A stretch of 64,000 bases of DNA from Rhinopomastus cyanomelas (GCA_013400115.1 VXBP01003605.1:186001-250000); one strand, 5' to 3'; positions 35,646-47,465 are shown, counted from the stretch's first letter. Notes: a model not told the origin generated them from the sequence alone. Program-made: numbers and translations.

Positions 35646-35736
35646 TCTCCAGTGAAGTGATCCTGCTGTGGCAGGGGGATTGGACTAGATGATCTTTTGA
35701 GGTCCCTTCCAATCCCTAATGATTCTATGATTCCAT
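35646..35736 (+). mobile_element. CR1 type A tail, directly downstream of type B tail
   Basis: 'tgatcctgctgtggcaggggg', 'attggactagatgatc' and the tail 'gattctatgattccatg' follow the type B tail at once in the same orientation. Confidence 0.82.
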
Positions 35737-37349
35737 GTGTCACAAGTGCATGATATGAAAACCATAAAATCCAGTGCCGGAAAAAAGGACACAAAGACAG
35801 CTTGGACCTTCACAGTGTAGCTGGAGTGTGACTAGTGATCCCATTAAGTCAGACTACCGGAACAGCCTGCTGTAATCCTGGTGCAGGCGTTCAGCTTCTG
35901 TTTAAATCCTCATTATGCTGTGGAATAGCTTAGCAGTTAAAAATCCCCTGGCCTCCTTCTGTGTTTCATTTCAGACACCTCTGTGTTCGTTTCCAGCGGG
36001 ATCACGCTAAAGGTGTAGGTGGGAAAATAATTATTTGAGTGTAGTGGAGAGGGAGGGAAAGAACCTGGGGAAAGGAAGCTAGACTGTAAAGAAAACCATG
36101 GAGTTGCTGGTACAGGTGTGTTCAGGTAGCCTGACAAACTCATGGCTCTGGACAAACAGCCTCAGAGCTTTACCTGCTGCCAGAGGCAGTAGTTATTCTA
36201 GTGCCTGAGGGGTGTCACCTAACACTTCTACTGCTGCAGTTGTCTGGAGAGGTTTAGAAGAATGAATCAGTGTTTGGTACCAGAACCACCACCTTAGTTT
36301 TTGCTCCTCGCTCATGAGTCCCTTCCCAGCTCTCTTACCTTACAGTTGCATTTTCAGTGGGGTGACTAAGTGAGGTTTCTCCATCCACTGTGGGTATAGT
36401 GCAGATTTTCTGACAGGATGGTGGTGATCTACTGGCCTGTGGACAGGAAAGAAGCTTGAAGGTCTTTGGGAAATACTGACAAGTGAAACCAGTGTCTGAT
36501 CTGTTTGTTGCAGAGTGGCTGGTGCATCCCTAGTGAAACACCTCTCCTCCTGCTTGCTGTTGCCTAATGGCAGCCTCCCGCTCACCAGCTAGTCTGGTGT
36601 TGATCTGTGCTGGTGGGGAGCAGTGAATCTGTCAGCACACCTTTTCTTTTATGGCTGGAGGGGTTTTCCTCCACAGATGAATCCAAATGTAATCTAGTTC
36701 CATCCTCAGTGTTGTTCTGTGAGGGAATTCAGTTAGTCACTTTAAAACACTGTTTGGCAGTAGGGGAGACCTTTCAGAGAAGGGTTAACAAAGAGGAAGT
36801 TCAGTGCTATTGTGAAACTTCCATTACTCCATGGACTGCTTTGTACAAGCTCTAAGTTGCAACAGACTTTAAAGGAATCACTGGCTTCATGTCCTTTCTT
36901 ACTCCTCTGACATGATGTCTTTGAAGTGTTGCATCTGAAAGGCTGAAAACAGGGATGAATTTGGGTTCCTTCTCTGTCCTTCTCATGGCAGATGTGAAGA
37001 TCTGCATCGTGTTTGCAGGGATCTTTACTCCACCTCTTGGCAGTAGCATCAATCATTCAGGAACTACATTGCAGCTACTCTAAAGAACAGACATTTCAGA
37101 GTTGCTTGGGAAATGGAATCTAGAACCTGCTTGTTTCTTTAGTTATCAAATATTTTATTATTTCAGGCCATCACTTAACTCATTGTGGCTTCGCTTAGAC
37201 CCCACAAGCAGCAAAATGAGTCTTTCCATGCCGTACAGTATAAACTGTTACCTTCTTCTCTCCAGAGCAACCAATACCTCTGCCTCAGTCACAGCATCAA
37301 GGATCCAGCTAAACACTGATCTTCAGATTTCTCTGTGTTGCAGAGTTTT
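35737..37349. other. Intron 1 segment without recognisable features
   Basis: About 1.6 kb of ordinary intronic sequence. No repeat or exon is supported. Confidence 0.5.
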
Positions 37350-37413
37350 TTGTGGGTTGGACTAGATGACCTTTGGAGGTCCCATCCAACCCAAAGGTTT
37401 CTATGGCTCTATA
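37350..37413 (+). repeat. CR1 3'-tail scrap
   Basis: 'tgggttggactagatgacctttggaggtcccatccaaccc' followed by 'tttctatggctctat' is a CR1 3' UTR and tail. Confidence 0.8.
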
Positions 37414-38566
37414 GGCTTCGGTTAAAAACTGGTGAGGTTCATCATAAGAAGCCTACAACAGACCCCCAGTGTACAGTTTTAGATGATACAAATGTTCTGA
37501 GCAACAAGTCCTGGAGTAAAGACCCTCGGACTTAATCCCATCCCGATAGCCTCCTGCAAATTCCAAATGCTTTGTGTTGATGCCTTTTGGCTGATAGAAG
37601 CTTTGGCTGTTTGCAGTGGATTTATAACAGTAGCTCCAAAACTATGGGTGCTGAGAGTGAATTTCCTACAAAACATGTTGGGTTTGTGCCTAATGTGTCA
37701 TCATGGAGCTGTTTTCCAGGACGGTGTTTGCCGCACTAATTGATCACCTGGGCTGCTGTGGTCAATAGAAACCTTCCAGACTAACTGAACCGTTACTTGA
37801 ATTTTGTGGGGGTTTATTTTTCCACTCCGGTATCCTCTACGCTAACATTGAACGGTAACATTAACTGATTTGGGATTTTCTGTTTGACTTCCTTCTCATT
37901 TGAGGTGTTGCACTTTGATCTGTTTGAAAAGTCCCTGTTTCACAAGGCTTTGAGCCTAGACGTGAGCCCCACCATCCTACTACAATCTCATCTTCTCCTG
38001 GCTGAAACGCCTCACCTGGATCCTACCTACTCAGGTGAAGCTTCTCTACAGTGTGTGCCAACCCCCATGCAGCTCTCTTAGGGCAACAGTGATTGTGTTT
38101 CCTGCTCTACTCCTCATCCCTCTGTCCAACAAGTTCACTTAACTCCCATAAATATTAAATTAATTCAGATGAGACCCCCTACCTCTCCAGTGATCTGTTT
38201 TGACACACCAGCATGGAGAGACTGGACAACTTCTAGAGGCTCGCGCTGAATTCTTGTCAAAGGTTGAGCCCTGGACTCCTGAATCAATTTCGGAGTGGCA
38301 GAAATCCCTCACCCAGTTGCCCTGGGTGCCCAATATACAGGAGACACAATATGAAGGTCTTCTTGATCTATGACTGCCTCACGCTTCATTAGCAACAAGA
38401 GTTTATAGAGAAGATGCTGGAGTTTGGTGAGTGGGGCTTGTTGGAGCTGCAGTAACACCGTGGCAGAGCTGTGCATTGGCATGGGCTGTTGCAGTACTGC
38501 AGTGTCTGTGGCTCTGACGCAGGTGCGGGAGTTTCTAAGACCTTTAAACAAAGCTCACCTTGCTAA
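37414..38566. other. Intron 1 segment without recognisable features
   Basis: About 1.1 kb of intronic sequence in which I see no repeat or exon. Confidence 0.5.
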
Positions 38567-38786
38567 GTGGGATCTTGCATCTGGACAAAAACAACCCCAG
38601 GTACCAGTATAGGCTGGGGACTGACCTGTTGGAGAGTAGTTTAGGAGAAAGGGACCTGGGGGTCCTGATGGCCAGCAGGATGACCATAAGCCAGCAGTGT
38701 GCTCTTGTGGCCAAGATGGCCAACAGCATCCTGGGGTGGATCGAAATGGGGGTTGTTAGCAGATCAAGAGAGGTTCTTCTCCCACC
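38567..38786 (+). mobile_element. Internal CR1 fragment lacking its 3' end
   Basis: This internal ORF2 piece reads KNNPRYQYRLGTDLLESSLG, ERDLGVLMASRMTISQQCAL and SREVLLP, then stops at 'ttctcccacctc' with no 3' UTR. CR1 copies are normally 5'-truncated, so loss of the 3' side points to a later deletion. Confidence 0.88.
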
Positions 38787-39822
38787 TCAGGAAACACTGA
38801 GTCACGTTGCATTTTGATTTAGCTTGTGTCCTTGTAATGAGTATTGTAATAGTTCTGGTTTATATTTTCTTGTATTGTGTCTGTAGATGTTGGAAAATGC
38901 TTCCCTCAGAGATAGTCTTAAAAAAACAATCAGCCTTTTCCTGTGTCCTGCCAGCTGTTTTTTGAAGCCCAGTTCATTTGATCCTTTCTGTTACTAATAA
39001 ACCCATCGTCTGGTGTCAGAGAGCTCTATAGTCCTTCCTCAGCCTGCCAGCGGACATCTAAATCTTCCTATTCCGTCCTTGTCCACCTGGCACGGCTGGT
39101 TTTAGAGTTCTGCTGGCACATGGCCTGCATGAAGCCTTTCTTCAGCTTGGGCAGGGTTAGTGTGACATGTGCGGGTGCATCGTTTTCACTGGTATGATCC
39201 CACCGTGACAGTTCTCTTCTCACACTCCTGTTTCTGGCACACACCACCTACGGACTACCCATCTCCTTCTGGGCTGCCTGTTTTTCCCCTGTGCTGCCTC
39301 ACGAAAGCTCCCTTGGGCTGGGCACAGATTTTCTGGAAGCTCTTACCGGCTTTTTGTGTTCCTAGAGTACAAGGAGCCATAACCACACTGGGGCTCTGCA
39401 GGTACTGCAGTCACTGTGCACTGTCAGGGCATCACTGTTCTTTCTTTTTGTTGGTTTTTTTTTCTTAGCATTTAAACCTATTCCAAAGGTAAATACCTTA
39501 AAATACCTCTTTCCAAGCTAGCTGGAAAAAATAGATCATCTTTTGGCTCTTTCAAAGCTGAGTGCATGAATGCCAGTGCCCATGACACAGTGAGATAAAC
39601 AGGGATTAAAATACCTGTGGGGACATTACCAGAGAAGAAAAAAGAGGTGGATGCTTTGTAAGGATGTGAAAAATACCTGACTAATCCAGGGTTTGAGTCT
39701 ATTTGGTTTCCTGATACCACATGCTTACAGACATGGCAGTCCTGGCTTTGCTGGGACAGGATCCCAGACCAGCCTTGGTCCGCTGGGCCACTGGAAGTTT
39801 GGAGGTAGCCAAGAACCTCATG
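38787..39822. other. Intron 1 segment without recognisable features
   Basis: About 1 kb of intronic sequence between a CR1 fragment and the minisatellite. Nothing else is supported. Confidence 0.5.
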
Positions 39823-40006
39823 GGTCTGTTCCATCCCAGTAACATTGTGATCACAGGTCTATCCCATCCCAGCAACATCGTCATCACAGGTCTATCCCAT
39901 CCCGGTGACACCGTGGTCACAGGTCTATCCCATCCCGGTGACACCATGGTCACAGGTCTGTCCCATCCCAGTAACACCATGGTCACAGGTCTGTCCCATC
40001 CTGGGA
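39823..40006. repeat. 33-bp minisatellite, about 5.6 copies
   Basis: Units begin at 39823, 39856, 39889, 39922 and 39955, with a partial unit at 39988. The core is 'ggtctatcccatccc' followed by a variable 18 bases ending in 'tcaca'. Units 3 and 4 differ at one base. Because 33 is a multiple of three, both strands stay open and produce spurious 11-residue-repeat frames (GLSHPGDTVVT on +). It abuts a CR1 fragment. Confidence 0.95.
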
Positions 40007-40011
40007 GGGAC

Positions 40012-40175
40012 TAATTGTTCCATCACCTTTCCTGGGATGGAGGTGATGCTGACCAATCTATAGTTACCTGGGTCTTCCTTGCTACCCTTTTTGAAGATTG
40101 GAGTGACATTTGCTGACCTCCAATCCCCAGGCACCTTTCCTGCTCCCCATGACTTAGCAAAGATGATGGAGAGCG
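40012..40175 (-). mobile_element. Internal CR1 reverse-transcriptase fragment
   Basis: On the - strand it reads MPGDWRSANVTPIFKKG and EDPGNYRLVSITSIPGKVME, the N-terminal part of the CR1 RT domain. Neither the 5' nor the 3' end of the element is present, and the 3' side breaks at the minisatellite. Confidence 0.88.
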
Positions 40176-41649
40176 GATGGCCGGATGGCCAACAAGGTGC
40201 TCAGTCCTTCTTTATGCTGATGGGTAGGAATTGGTGTGTGGGTAAATGCTGTTAGTAAAGGTGGTGTAGTCCATAATCTGAGGACTAAAAAAATTTCTTT
40301 GTAATGAAATGTAAGTTTCTGCTGTAGGTGGAGTTCCTCCTGGAAGGCTTACACTTGCTTGGCATTTCCTTGGGTTTTGTTCAGGATTGATGTTGGAAGA
40401 AGCGCCGGTGACCTCGGGCAGAGTGTGTTCCGGAGTACTGTGCAGTGGATGTCACAGTTAAAGCTGTGAAGGATTCAGAGCACTTGTTTGTGGGACGGTG
40501 GTGTGGAGAGGTTTGGTCATGTACATCTGGAGCTTCTGGACATGGTTTAGCTGCAGGCTTGGGACATTTGGGTTCATGGCTGCACTCAGTCTTAGAGGTC
40601 TTTCCTAACATAAATGATTCCTGAATGGTGAGACTGGTGTGCATGGAGTGGATGGGGATGGCTGGATTCAGAGTGGGTGGGATGGCAGAAAAAGGCTGTC
40701 TGATTAAAACACATCTCAGGGCATCCAGCTCAGGAGGAGCCTGCACACAGGCTACAGTGAAGGACAAACGGCAGGTGGAGAATTACCGAGCTCTTAATCA
40801 AGAGGTGATTTCAGAAGGATGAGAAGCAAGGTGGGAACCCATGGAGAGTTAGAACTCTGCTCTGGAGAGCATTCAGCCCCAGGCTGCCAGCCTGGGACTT
40901 GGAGGGAGGAAGTGAGTGAAAACAGGGCTGGTTTTAAAATAAAATCATCACAGAAATGCCCTCACTGAAGCCTCTCGCTGGGCTGGTTCAGCAGTGGCTG
41001 TGGCATAGCAGGTGCTGGGGTGTGCAGTGACCTTGCAGTGTCTGTGAGGTGACAGAGCAGCACTGCCTGTAAAGCAGCACATTCCTCACCTCTGGGGCTG
41101 TGCCCTGTGTGAGCTGCTGCCTGGGAAGAACTCTAGGGGACTGGGTCAGGTAGGAGGGGAGAGGAAGTGTTTAGAAGGCTTTTGTCACGTTCTGGTTAAG
41201 ACAAACCCTGTATGAACCCTCACGTCACCTGCTGTGGGGAGGTGGTGGGGCTGGTACCAGACGACCTGCTGGTCGTGCTTTGGTCTTTGCATCTGCACGA
41301 TGGTCAATCCTTGTGTCTAAAACAAAGCTGCTTTTCTCTGGAAAAACAGTTTCCACAGGTATTTGCGTCTCTCTCTCTCTTTTGTTTTGCCAACACAAGT
41401 GGGAGGTGATTTTTAAATGGTTTTTAATTTGCTCAGGAGCAATGCAGCTGTATTAGTGATAACAGGAGAACTAGCCTCCTTCTGCCTCATAAACTGGCAA
41501 CTGGTAAACTGAAAAGAACAACAGAATTTTAATTACTTTGAGCTTTTAGTGCTTTAGTATTCTATTTTTTAAATTGTTTTGAGGGATTTTAAGTGTTTTT
41601 CTCTAGATCAATCTGCAGTTGTGCACAGGTTCATGCAAGTATGGGCGCA
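40176..41649. other. Intron 1 segment without recognisable features
   Basis: About 1.5 kb of intronic sequence with no repeat or exon that I can support. Confidence 0.5.
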
Positions 41650-43070
41650 TGAGCCCAGATGGGATGCACCCACGTGTGCTAAGGGAGATGGTGGAAGTCA
41701 TTGCTAAGCCCCTTTCCATCATCTTTTCTACGTCATGGGGATGAGGAGAGGTGCCTGGGGACTGGAGGAGAGCAAATGTCACTCCAAAGGGTAAGAAGGA
41801 GGACCCAGGTAACTATAGACTGGTCAGCATCACGCCCATCCCAGGAAAGGTAATGGAACAATTCGTTCTAGAGGCTGTCTCCAGGCATATCAAGGACAGG
41901 AGGGCTGTTAGGAACAGTCAGCATGGCTTCACCAAGGGGAAGTCATGCTTGACCAACCTGACAGCCTTTGATGAGGGCGTAACCAGGTGGACAGATGATG
42001 GCTGAGTGGTGGATGTGGTCTATTCTGACTTCAGTAAGGCATTTGACACAGTCTCCCACAGCATCCTCTCAGCCAAACTGAGGCAGTGTGGTCTGGACAA
42101 TGAGGTGGTGAGGTGGATCATGAACTGGCTACAGGGCAGAAGCCAGAGAGTGGTGGTCAATGGGACAGAGTCTAGTTGGAGGCCTGTATCTAGTGGAGTG
42201 CCCCAGGGGTCGGTGCTGGGACCACTCTTGTTCAGTCTGTTCACTGATGACTTGGATGAGGGATTGGCATGCACTGTCAGCAAGTTTGCTGATGACACAA
42301 AGCTGGGTGGTGTCGCCGACAGACTGCTGCCATTCAGCGAGACTTGGACAGGCTGGAGAGCTGGGCAGGGAGAAATGTAATGAAGTATAACAAGGGTAAG
42401 TGCATCTGGGCAAGAACAACCCCAGGTACCAGTATAGGCTGGGGACTGAGCTGTTGGAGAGCAGTGTAGGGCAAAGGGACCTGGGGGCCCTGGTGGCCAG
42501 CAGGATGACCATGAGCAAGCAATGTGCTCTTGTGGCCAGGAGGGCCATCAGCATCCTGGGGTGGATCAGAAGGGGGGTGGTTAGCAGATCAAGAGAGGTT
42601 CTTCTCCCCCTCTACTCTGCCCTGCTGAGACCACACCTGGAGTACTGTGTCCAGTTCTGGGCCTCTCAGTTCAACAGGGATGTGGAGCTGCTGGAGAGAG
42701 TCCAGCATAGGGCAACGAGGATGATGAAGAAGGTGGAGCACCTCCCTTATGAGGAGAGGCTGAGGGAGTTGGGTCTCTGTAGCTTGGAAAAGAGGAGACT
42801 GTGGAGTGACTTCATTAATGTCTGTAAACATGTCAGGAGGATGGAGCCAGGCTCTTCTCAATGTCCTCTAGTGATGGGACGAGGGGCTGTGGGTGTGAGC
42901 TGGAACATAGGAGTTTCCACGTAAATATGAGAAGGAACTTGTTCACAGTGACGGTGACGGAGCAGTGGAACAGGCTGCCCAGGGAAGTTGTGGAGTCTCC
43001 TTCTCTGGAGATGTTTAAGACCTGCCTGGATGTGCTCCTGTGTGACTTGGTCTAGGTAATGCTGCTGTAG
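41650..43070 (+). pseudogene. CR1 type A with decayed reverse transcriptase, 3' end lost
   Basis: About 1.4 kb of CR1 ORF2 from the start of the RT domain to the C-terminus. The RT landmarks are visible: VVYSDFSKAFDTV, SSGVPQGSVLGPLLF and KFADDTKLG. The frame is broken by an in-frame TGA at 42003-42005 just before the DFSKAF block, by frameshifts near 42330-42390 and by another near 42840. The endonuclease domain is missing, as is normal for a 5'-truncated copy. The usual 3' UTR and octamer tail are also missing: the sequence stops matching just after 'gtgacttggtctagg'. Its C-terminal half is very close to the type A copies at 25653 and 14557. Confidence 0.92.
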
Positions 43071-44320
43071 GTGATAAATCTAGATGTACTTGTCGTTTTA
43101 AGTGCTTAGAGGTTTGAGCTGTAAATTGTCTTTCAATTAGTGAAAACTTTGGCTCCTTACCCAGTTCCCTTTGCCATCATACAGCTCACTCTGTAGGGCT
43201 CTGCTGTGGGGTGGGCAGTACGAGCAGGTGTATGAGCAGAAATTACTTCATGTCTGCTTTTATCATCCTGTGGGTGCTTCCGCAGCTTGAAAAAATGAAA
43301 TGATGGTTATTGACTAATTTGAAAAGTGGTTTTGGCATGTTCTGGGACTATGGATCATAAAGAAAAACTCTCACACAGAATATCTTTTTAATTATAACCT
43401 ACTAAACCTATTAGTGAGCTTCGTCAGGGCCAGAAGTTCAGCTGCCTCCTGAGGATGCTTTGCTCCACCTTTCCCCAGCCCCATAATTAACTCTCTTGTT
43501 GGTGTTTGCCATGGCAGTAGCTGAGGGCAGGGCTGTTCCGCAGGAGGAGCCAGTGCTGTGGTCTGCTGAGTTTGGCTTGAAGTGGCAGCAGCACTGCCCA
43601 TGGGTGCCTGGTCGGTGGGGCGGTGGCAGCAGTGGTCTGAGAGGAAACTCTCTGGTTACCTGGTGCCACACTGTCCACTCCTACAAGAAACTGAGTGTTT
43701 GTAGTAGAGGCTGTAGTAGAGTTTTCTGATACACTGAAGGCAGCAGATGTATAAACTCCATCTGAGACAAAGGTAAGGCTTGGCTTTACTGGTGTGTCCT
43801 GATTTTAATGCCCATTTCTCCCTCTTCAGCCTCCAGGCTGATGTCTGCCTGCTGTGAGTGTTGGACCCATGCGTTTTGGCCAATGTGACAGGTTGCTCAG
43901 GGGCTTCTGCTGGCACTCTGGAAGCATATGTAGTGTTTCAGGCTGGAGAAGTATCTCTCCTAGAGGACAGATTTGTTTTGCAGCATGAGCTAGCAGGAGA
44001 AAAATGGGCATTGCAGTATGGAGCAGCTACTGTGAGGAGGCTGCATTGCCTTGCTAGAGCCAAAGAGGAACAAACCCTCTATCTCTAGAGCCACACAAAC
44101 CACTCGGCTGAGACTTCACTTGTGGCACAGGATTGGTTTGAACATTAATTACAATCTGCCCTGGAGAACAGATGACTGAGAGCAAACTACAAGAAACCAG
44201 AGTGAATTTGGACAAACACAGGGCAGAATTGAGGGAGCTGATCACCAGAAGGATGCAGTTCTGTGTGTGTTTGGTTTCCTCGAGGTCTTTCATGGGCACA
44301 TTTTGGGGGACCACTGGCAG
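43071..44320. other. Intron 1 segment without recognisable features
   Basis: About 1.25 kb of ordinary intronic sequence. No repeat or exon is supported. Confidence 0.5.
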
Positions 44321-44612
44321 GAATCTCAGAATCACAGACTGGTTTGGGTTCGAAGGGGCCACAGAGATCACCCAGTTCCAACACCCTGCCATAGGCAGCA
44401 ACTGCTCTCATCAGAGCAGGGTGCCCAGAGCCCCATCCAACCTGGCCTTGAACACTACCAGGGACGGAGCAGCCACAACGTCCCTGGGCCTCAGCACGCT
44501 CACAGTGAAGAACTTTCTGCTTAGATTGAATCTAAACCTCGCCTCTTTCACTTTGTAAGCACTGTCTCTCATCCTGTCACTACTGCTACCTGTAAAAAGT
44601 CTCTCCTTATTG
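44321..44612 (-). mobile_element. Old CR1 3' end
   Basis: On the + strand: 'aatcacagactggtttgggttcgaaggggcc', 'agagccccatccaacctggccttgaac' and 'cactgtctctcatcctgtcac'. It is a diverged subfamily on the - strand, related to 53143-53368. Confidence 0.85.
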
Positions 44613-45019
44613 TATAAAGAAGATTTGGTTTTTGTAGTTCTGTGTAGTTCTGTTAAATTAAAACAAGCGGCGAAGTAGACAAGCAGGGAAATGGTCCCCC
44701 TTCCCCTGCTACAGGGTCAGCATTGCTGCTTCATCCAGCTCAGGACTGGACATGGGCTCAAAATTCAGACTAAGGAGCTGGGGTGATGCAGCCTCTCATG
44801 GGCTGAGCATTTGGAAAGGAAACCCTGGCCCATTTGCCTGCTAGTTGCAGGTAGTTTTCTCTTGGGGGAATGCTGAGAGGCATTTCTTCTGCTGTTGGCA
44901 ATTTAAGAACTTAGGAAAATGTGTACTTTATGCCCCAACTTTGAGTGCTGAGATGTTTTAGGGTACGGCCCTGTGTGGATAAGTCTGTGGGTTTGTTTCT
45001 TAAATAAATTGTACCAGAG
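44613..45019. other. Intron 1 segment upstream of the longest CR1
   Basis: About 400 bases in which I see no CR1 similarity by eye. This matters for deciding whether the 45020 element landed inside an older CR1. Confidence 0.45.
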
Positions 45020-46708
45020 GTGAGCACCAAGTCAGATACTCTATGTAGAAGCACAGTGAGTCCTGGAAGCTATGCTAAGGGGAAACTAAGGAGGCAAACC
45101 TCACAAGGTTCAGTAGAGTTCCACAAGGAACTAGTCCATGACCTGTTGAGCCACTTGGACACCCACAAGTCCATGGGACCAGATGGGATCCATCCTAGAG
45201 TGCTGAGAGAGCTGGCAGATGAACTGTCCGAGCCGCTCTCCATCATTTTCCACCAGTCCTGGCTCACCGGAGAGGTCCCAGGTGACTGGAAACTGGCCAA
45301 CGTGATCCCCATCCACAAGAAGGGTCGGCTGGAGGATCCTGGGAACTACAGGCCTGTCAGCCTGACCTCAGTGCCAGGGAAACTGATGGAGCAGGTTATC
45401 TTGGGGGCAGTAACTGCACACCTGAGGGATGGCCAAGGGCTCAGGTCCAGCCAACATGGGTTCAGGAAGGGCAGATCCTGCCTCTCCAACCTGATCTCCT
45501 TCTATGATCAGGTGACCCGCTTGGTGGATGTGGGGAGGCCTGTGGATGTGGTCTATCTGGACTTCAGCAAGGCCTTTGACACTGTCCCCCACAGCAAACT
45601 GCTGGCTAAGCTGTCAGCCCACGGCTTGGACGGCAACACTCTGTGCTGGGTTAGGAACTGGCTGGAGGGCCGAGCCCAGAGAGTGGTGGTGAATGGTGCC
45701 ACATCCAGCTGGCGGCCGGTCACTAGTGGTGTCCCTCAGGGATCAGTGCTGGGCCCCATCCTCTTTAACATTTTCATAGATGATCTGGATGAGGGCATTG
45801 AGTCAGTCATCAGCAAGTTTGCAGATGATACAAAGCTGGGGGCAGATGTGTCTGAGTTGGAGGGCAGAAGGGCTCTGCAGCGGGACCTTGACCGCCTGGA
45901 CAGATGGGCAGAGTCCAACGGGATGGCGTTCAATAAGTCCAAGTGCCGGGTGCTGCACTTTGGCCACAACAATCCCATGCAGAGCTACAGGCTGGGGTCG
46001 GAGTGGCTGGAGAGCAGCCAAACAGAAAGGGACCTGGGGGTGCTGATTGATACCCGCCTGAACATGAGCCAGCAGTGTGCCCAGGTGGCCAAGAGGGCCA
46101 ATGGCATCCTGGCCTGCATCAGGAATGGTGTGGCCAGCAGGAGCAGGGAGGTCATTCTGCCCCTGTACTCTGCACTGGTTAGGCCGCACCTTGAGTACTG
46201 TGTCCAGTTCTGGGCCCCTCAATTTAGGAAGGACATTGAGGTGCTTGAGCGTGTCCAGAGAAGGGCAACGAGGCTGGTGAGGGGCCTTGAGCACAAGCCC
46301 TATGAGGAGAGGCTGAGGGAGCTGGGATTGTTTAGCCTTGAGAAGAGGAGGCTCAGGGGAGACCTTATTGCTGTCTACAACTACCTGAGGGGTGGTTGTG
46401 GCCAGGAGGAGGTTGCTCTCTTCTCTCAGGCAGCCAGCACCAGAACAAGAGGACACAGCCTCAAGCTGCGCCAGGGGAAATTGAGGCTTGAGGTGAGGAG
46501 AAAATTCTTCACCGAGAGAGTCATTGGCCACTGGAATGGCCTGCCCAGGGAGGTGGTGGAGTCGCCATCTCTGGAGCTGTTCAAGGCAGGATTGGACGTG
46601 GCACTTGGTGCCATGGTCTAGCCTTGAGCTCTGTGGTGACAGGTTGGACTTGATGATCTATGAGGTCTCTTCCAACCTTGATAATACTGTGATACTGTGA
46701 TAATGTGA
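45020..46708 (+). mobile_element. CR1 LINE with uninterrupted RT reading frame
   Basis: This is the best-preserved retrotransposon of the window. A single 533-codon frame (45020-46621, stop TAG) covers the reverse transcriptase and C-terminal part of CR1 ORF2. In order it shows the entry block GPDGIHPRVLRELADEL (about residues 53-69), PGDWKLANVIPIHKKG, the A-motif region VYLDFSKAFDTVPH (about 175), SGVPQGSVLGPILFNIFIDD (about 235), the catalytic FADDTKLG (about 266) and the C-terminal blocks PLYSALVRPHLEYCVQFW and RRKFFTERVIGHWNGLPR. The apurinic-type endonuclease that precedes RT in full CR1 is absent, so the copy cannot move alone. The first 20-30 codons do not look like CR1, so the true 5' truncation is probably near 45080. 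The 3' UTR contains 'ttggacttgatgatctatgagg' and ends in a 'gatactgtgatactgtgat' tail. An open frame of this length without selection implies recent insertion. Confidence 0.93.
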
Positions 46709-47442
46709 GTCCTGCGCCTGGACAGCCAGTGGTATCAGTACAGGCTGGGGGAAGACCTGCTGGAGAGCATCCCTGTGGAAGAAGACCTGGGGACACCAGT
46801 GGATGAAAAGCTGGCCGTGAGCCACCAGTGTGCAGTTGCAGCCCAGAAGGCCAGCTGCATCCTGGGCTGCATCAGCAGCAATGTGGCCAGCAGACTGAGT
46901 GAGGGGATTCTTCCCCTCTGCTCTGCTGAGACCTCATCTGGAGTCCTGCATCCGGCTCTGGAGTCCTTGACACAAGAAACATGAAGACCTGTTGAAAGAG
47001 GTTCAGATGAGGCCATGAAAATGCTCAGAGGACTGGAGCTCCTCTGCTCTACGGACAGACTGAGAGAGTTGGAGCTGTTCAGCCTGAAGAGGAGAAGGCT
47101 CTGTGGTGGGGGACCTTAAAATGAACTTCCAACCCCTGAAAGGGACTGTCAGAAGGCAAGGGAAGACTGTTCACAAGGGCAGGGAATGATAGGATATGGG
47201 GTCATGGTTTGAAGCTGAAAAAGGGCAAATTGAGGCTGGACACGAGGAAGAAGTTCTTGAATCTGAGGGTAGGGGATCCCTGGAACAGGCTGCTTAGAGT
47301 TGGTGGAGGCCCCATCCCTGAAGCCATTCAAGGTCAGGCTGGCCAGGGCTCTGGGCAGCCTGGTCTGGTGAGTGATGGCACTACTTCGTGGAGAGAGGTT
47401 AGACTAGGGGCCTTTGGAGGTCTTTTCTAACCCTATGGTTGG
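46709..47442 (+). mobile_element. Decayed CR1 directly downstream of the intact one
   Basis: It begins exactly where the previous tail ends, in the same orientation, with 'agtcctgcgcctggacagcc' and codes partly for VDEKLAVSHQCAVAAQKASC (46775-46984). It then decays with several frame breaks and ends 'gcctttggaggtcttttctaacccta'. It is of the old subfamily of 26905 and 51684. Confidence 0.85.
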
Positions 47443-47465
47443 TGATGGCCAGCATGGCTTCACTA

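Noticed and set aside
39699..40014. Repeat protein or CRISPR-like array at the 33-bp repeats
   Set aside because: The units are directly contiguous without unique spacers, and the genome is vertebrate. The open frames follow from the unit length being a multiple of three.
45803..46531. A 242-codon - strand frame antisense to the CR1 RT
   Set aside because: It is the shadow of the real + strand CR1 frame; its composition (Pro/Leu/Gln-rich) has no family-like motif.
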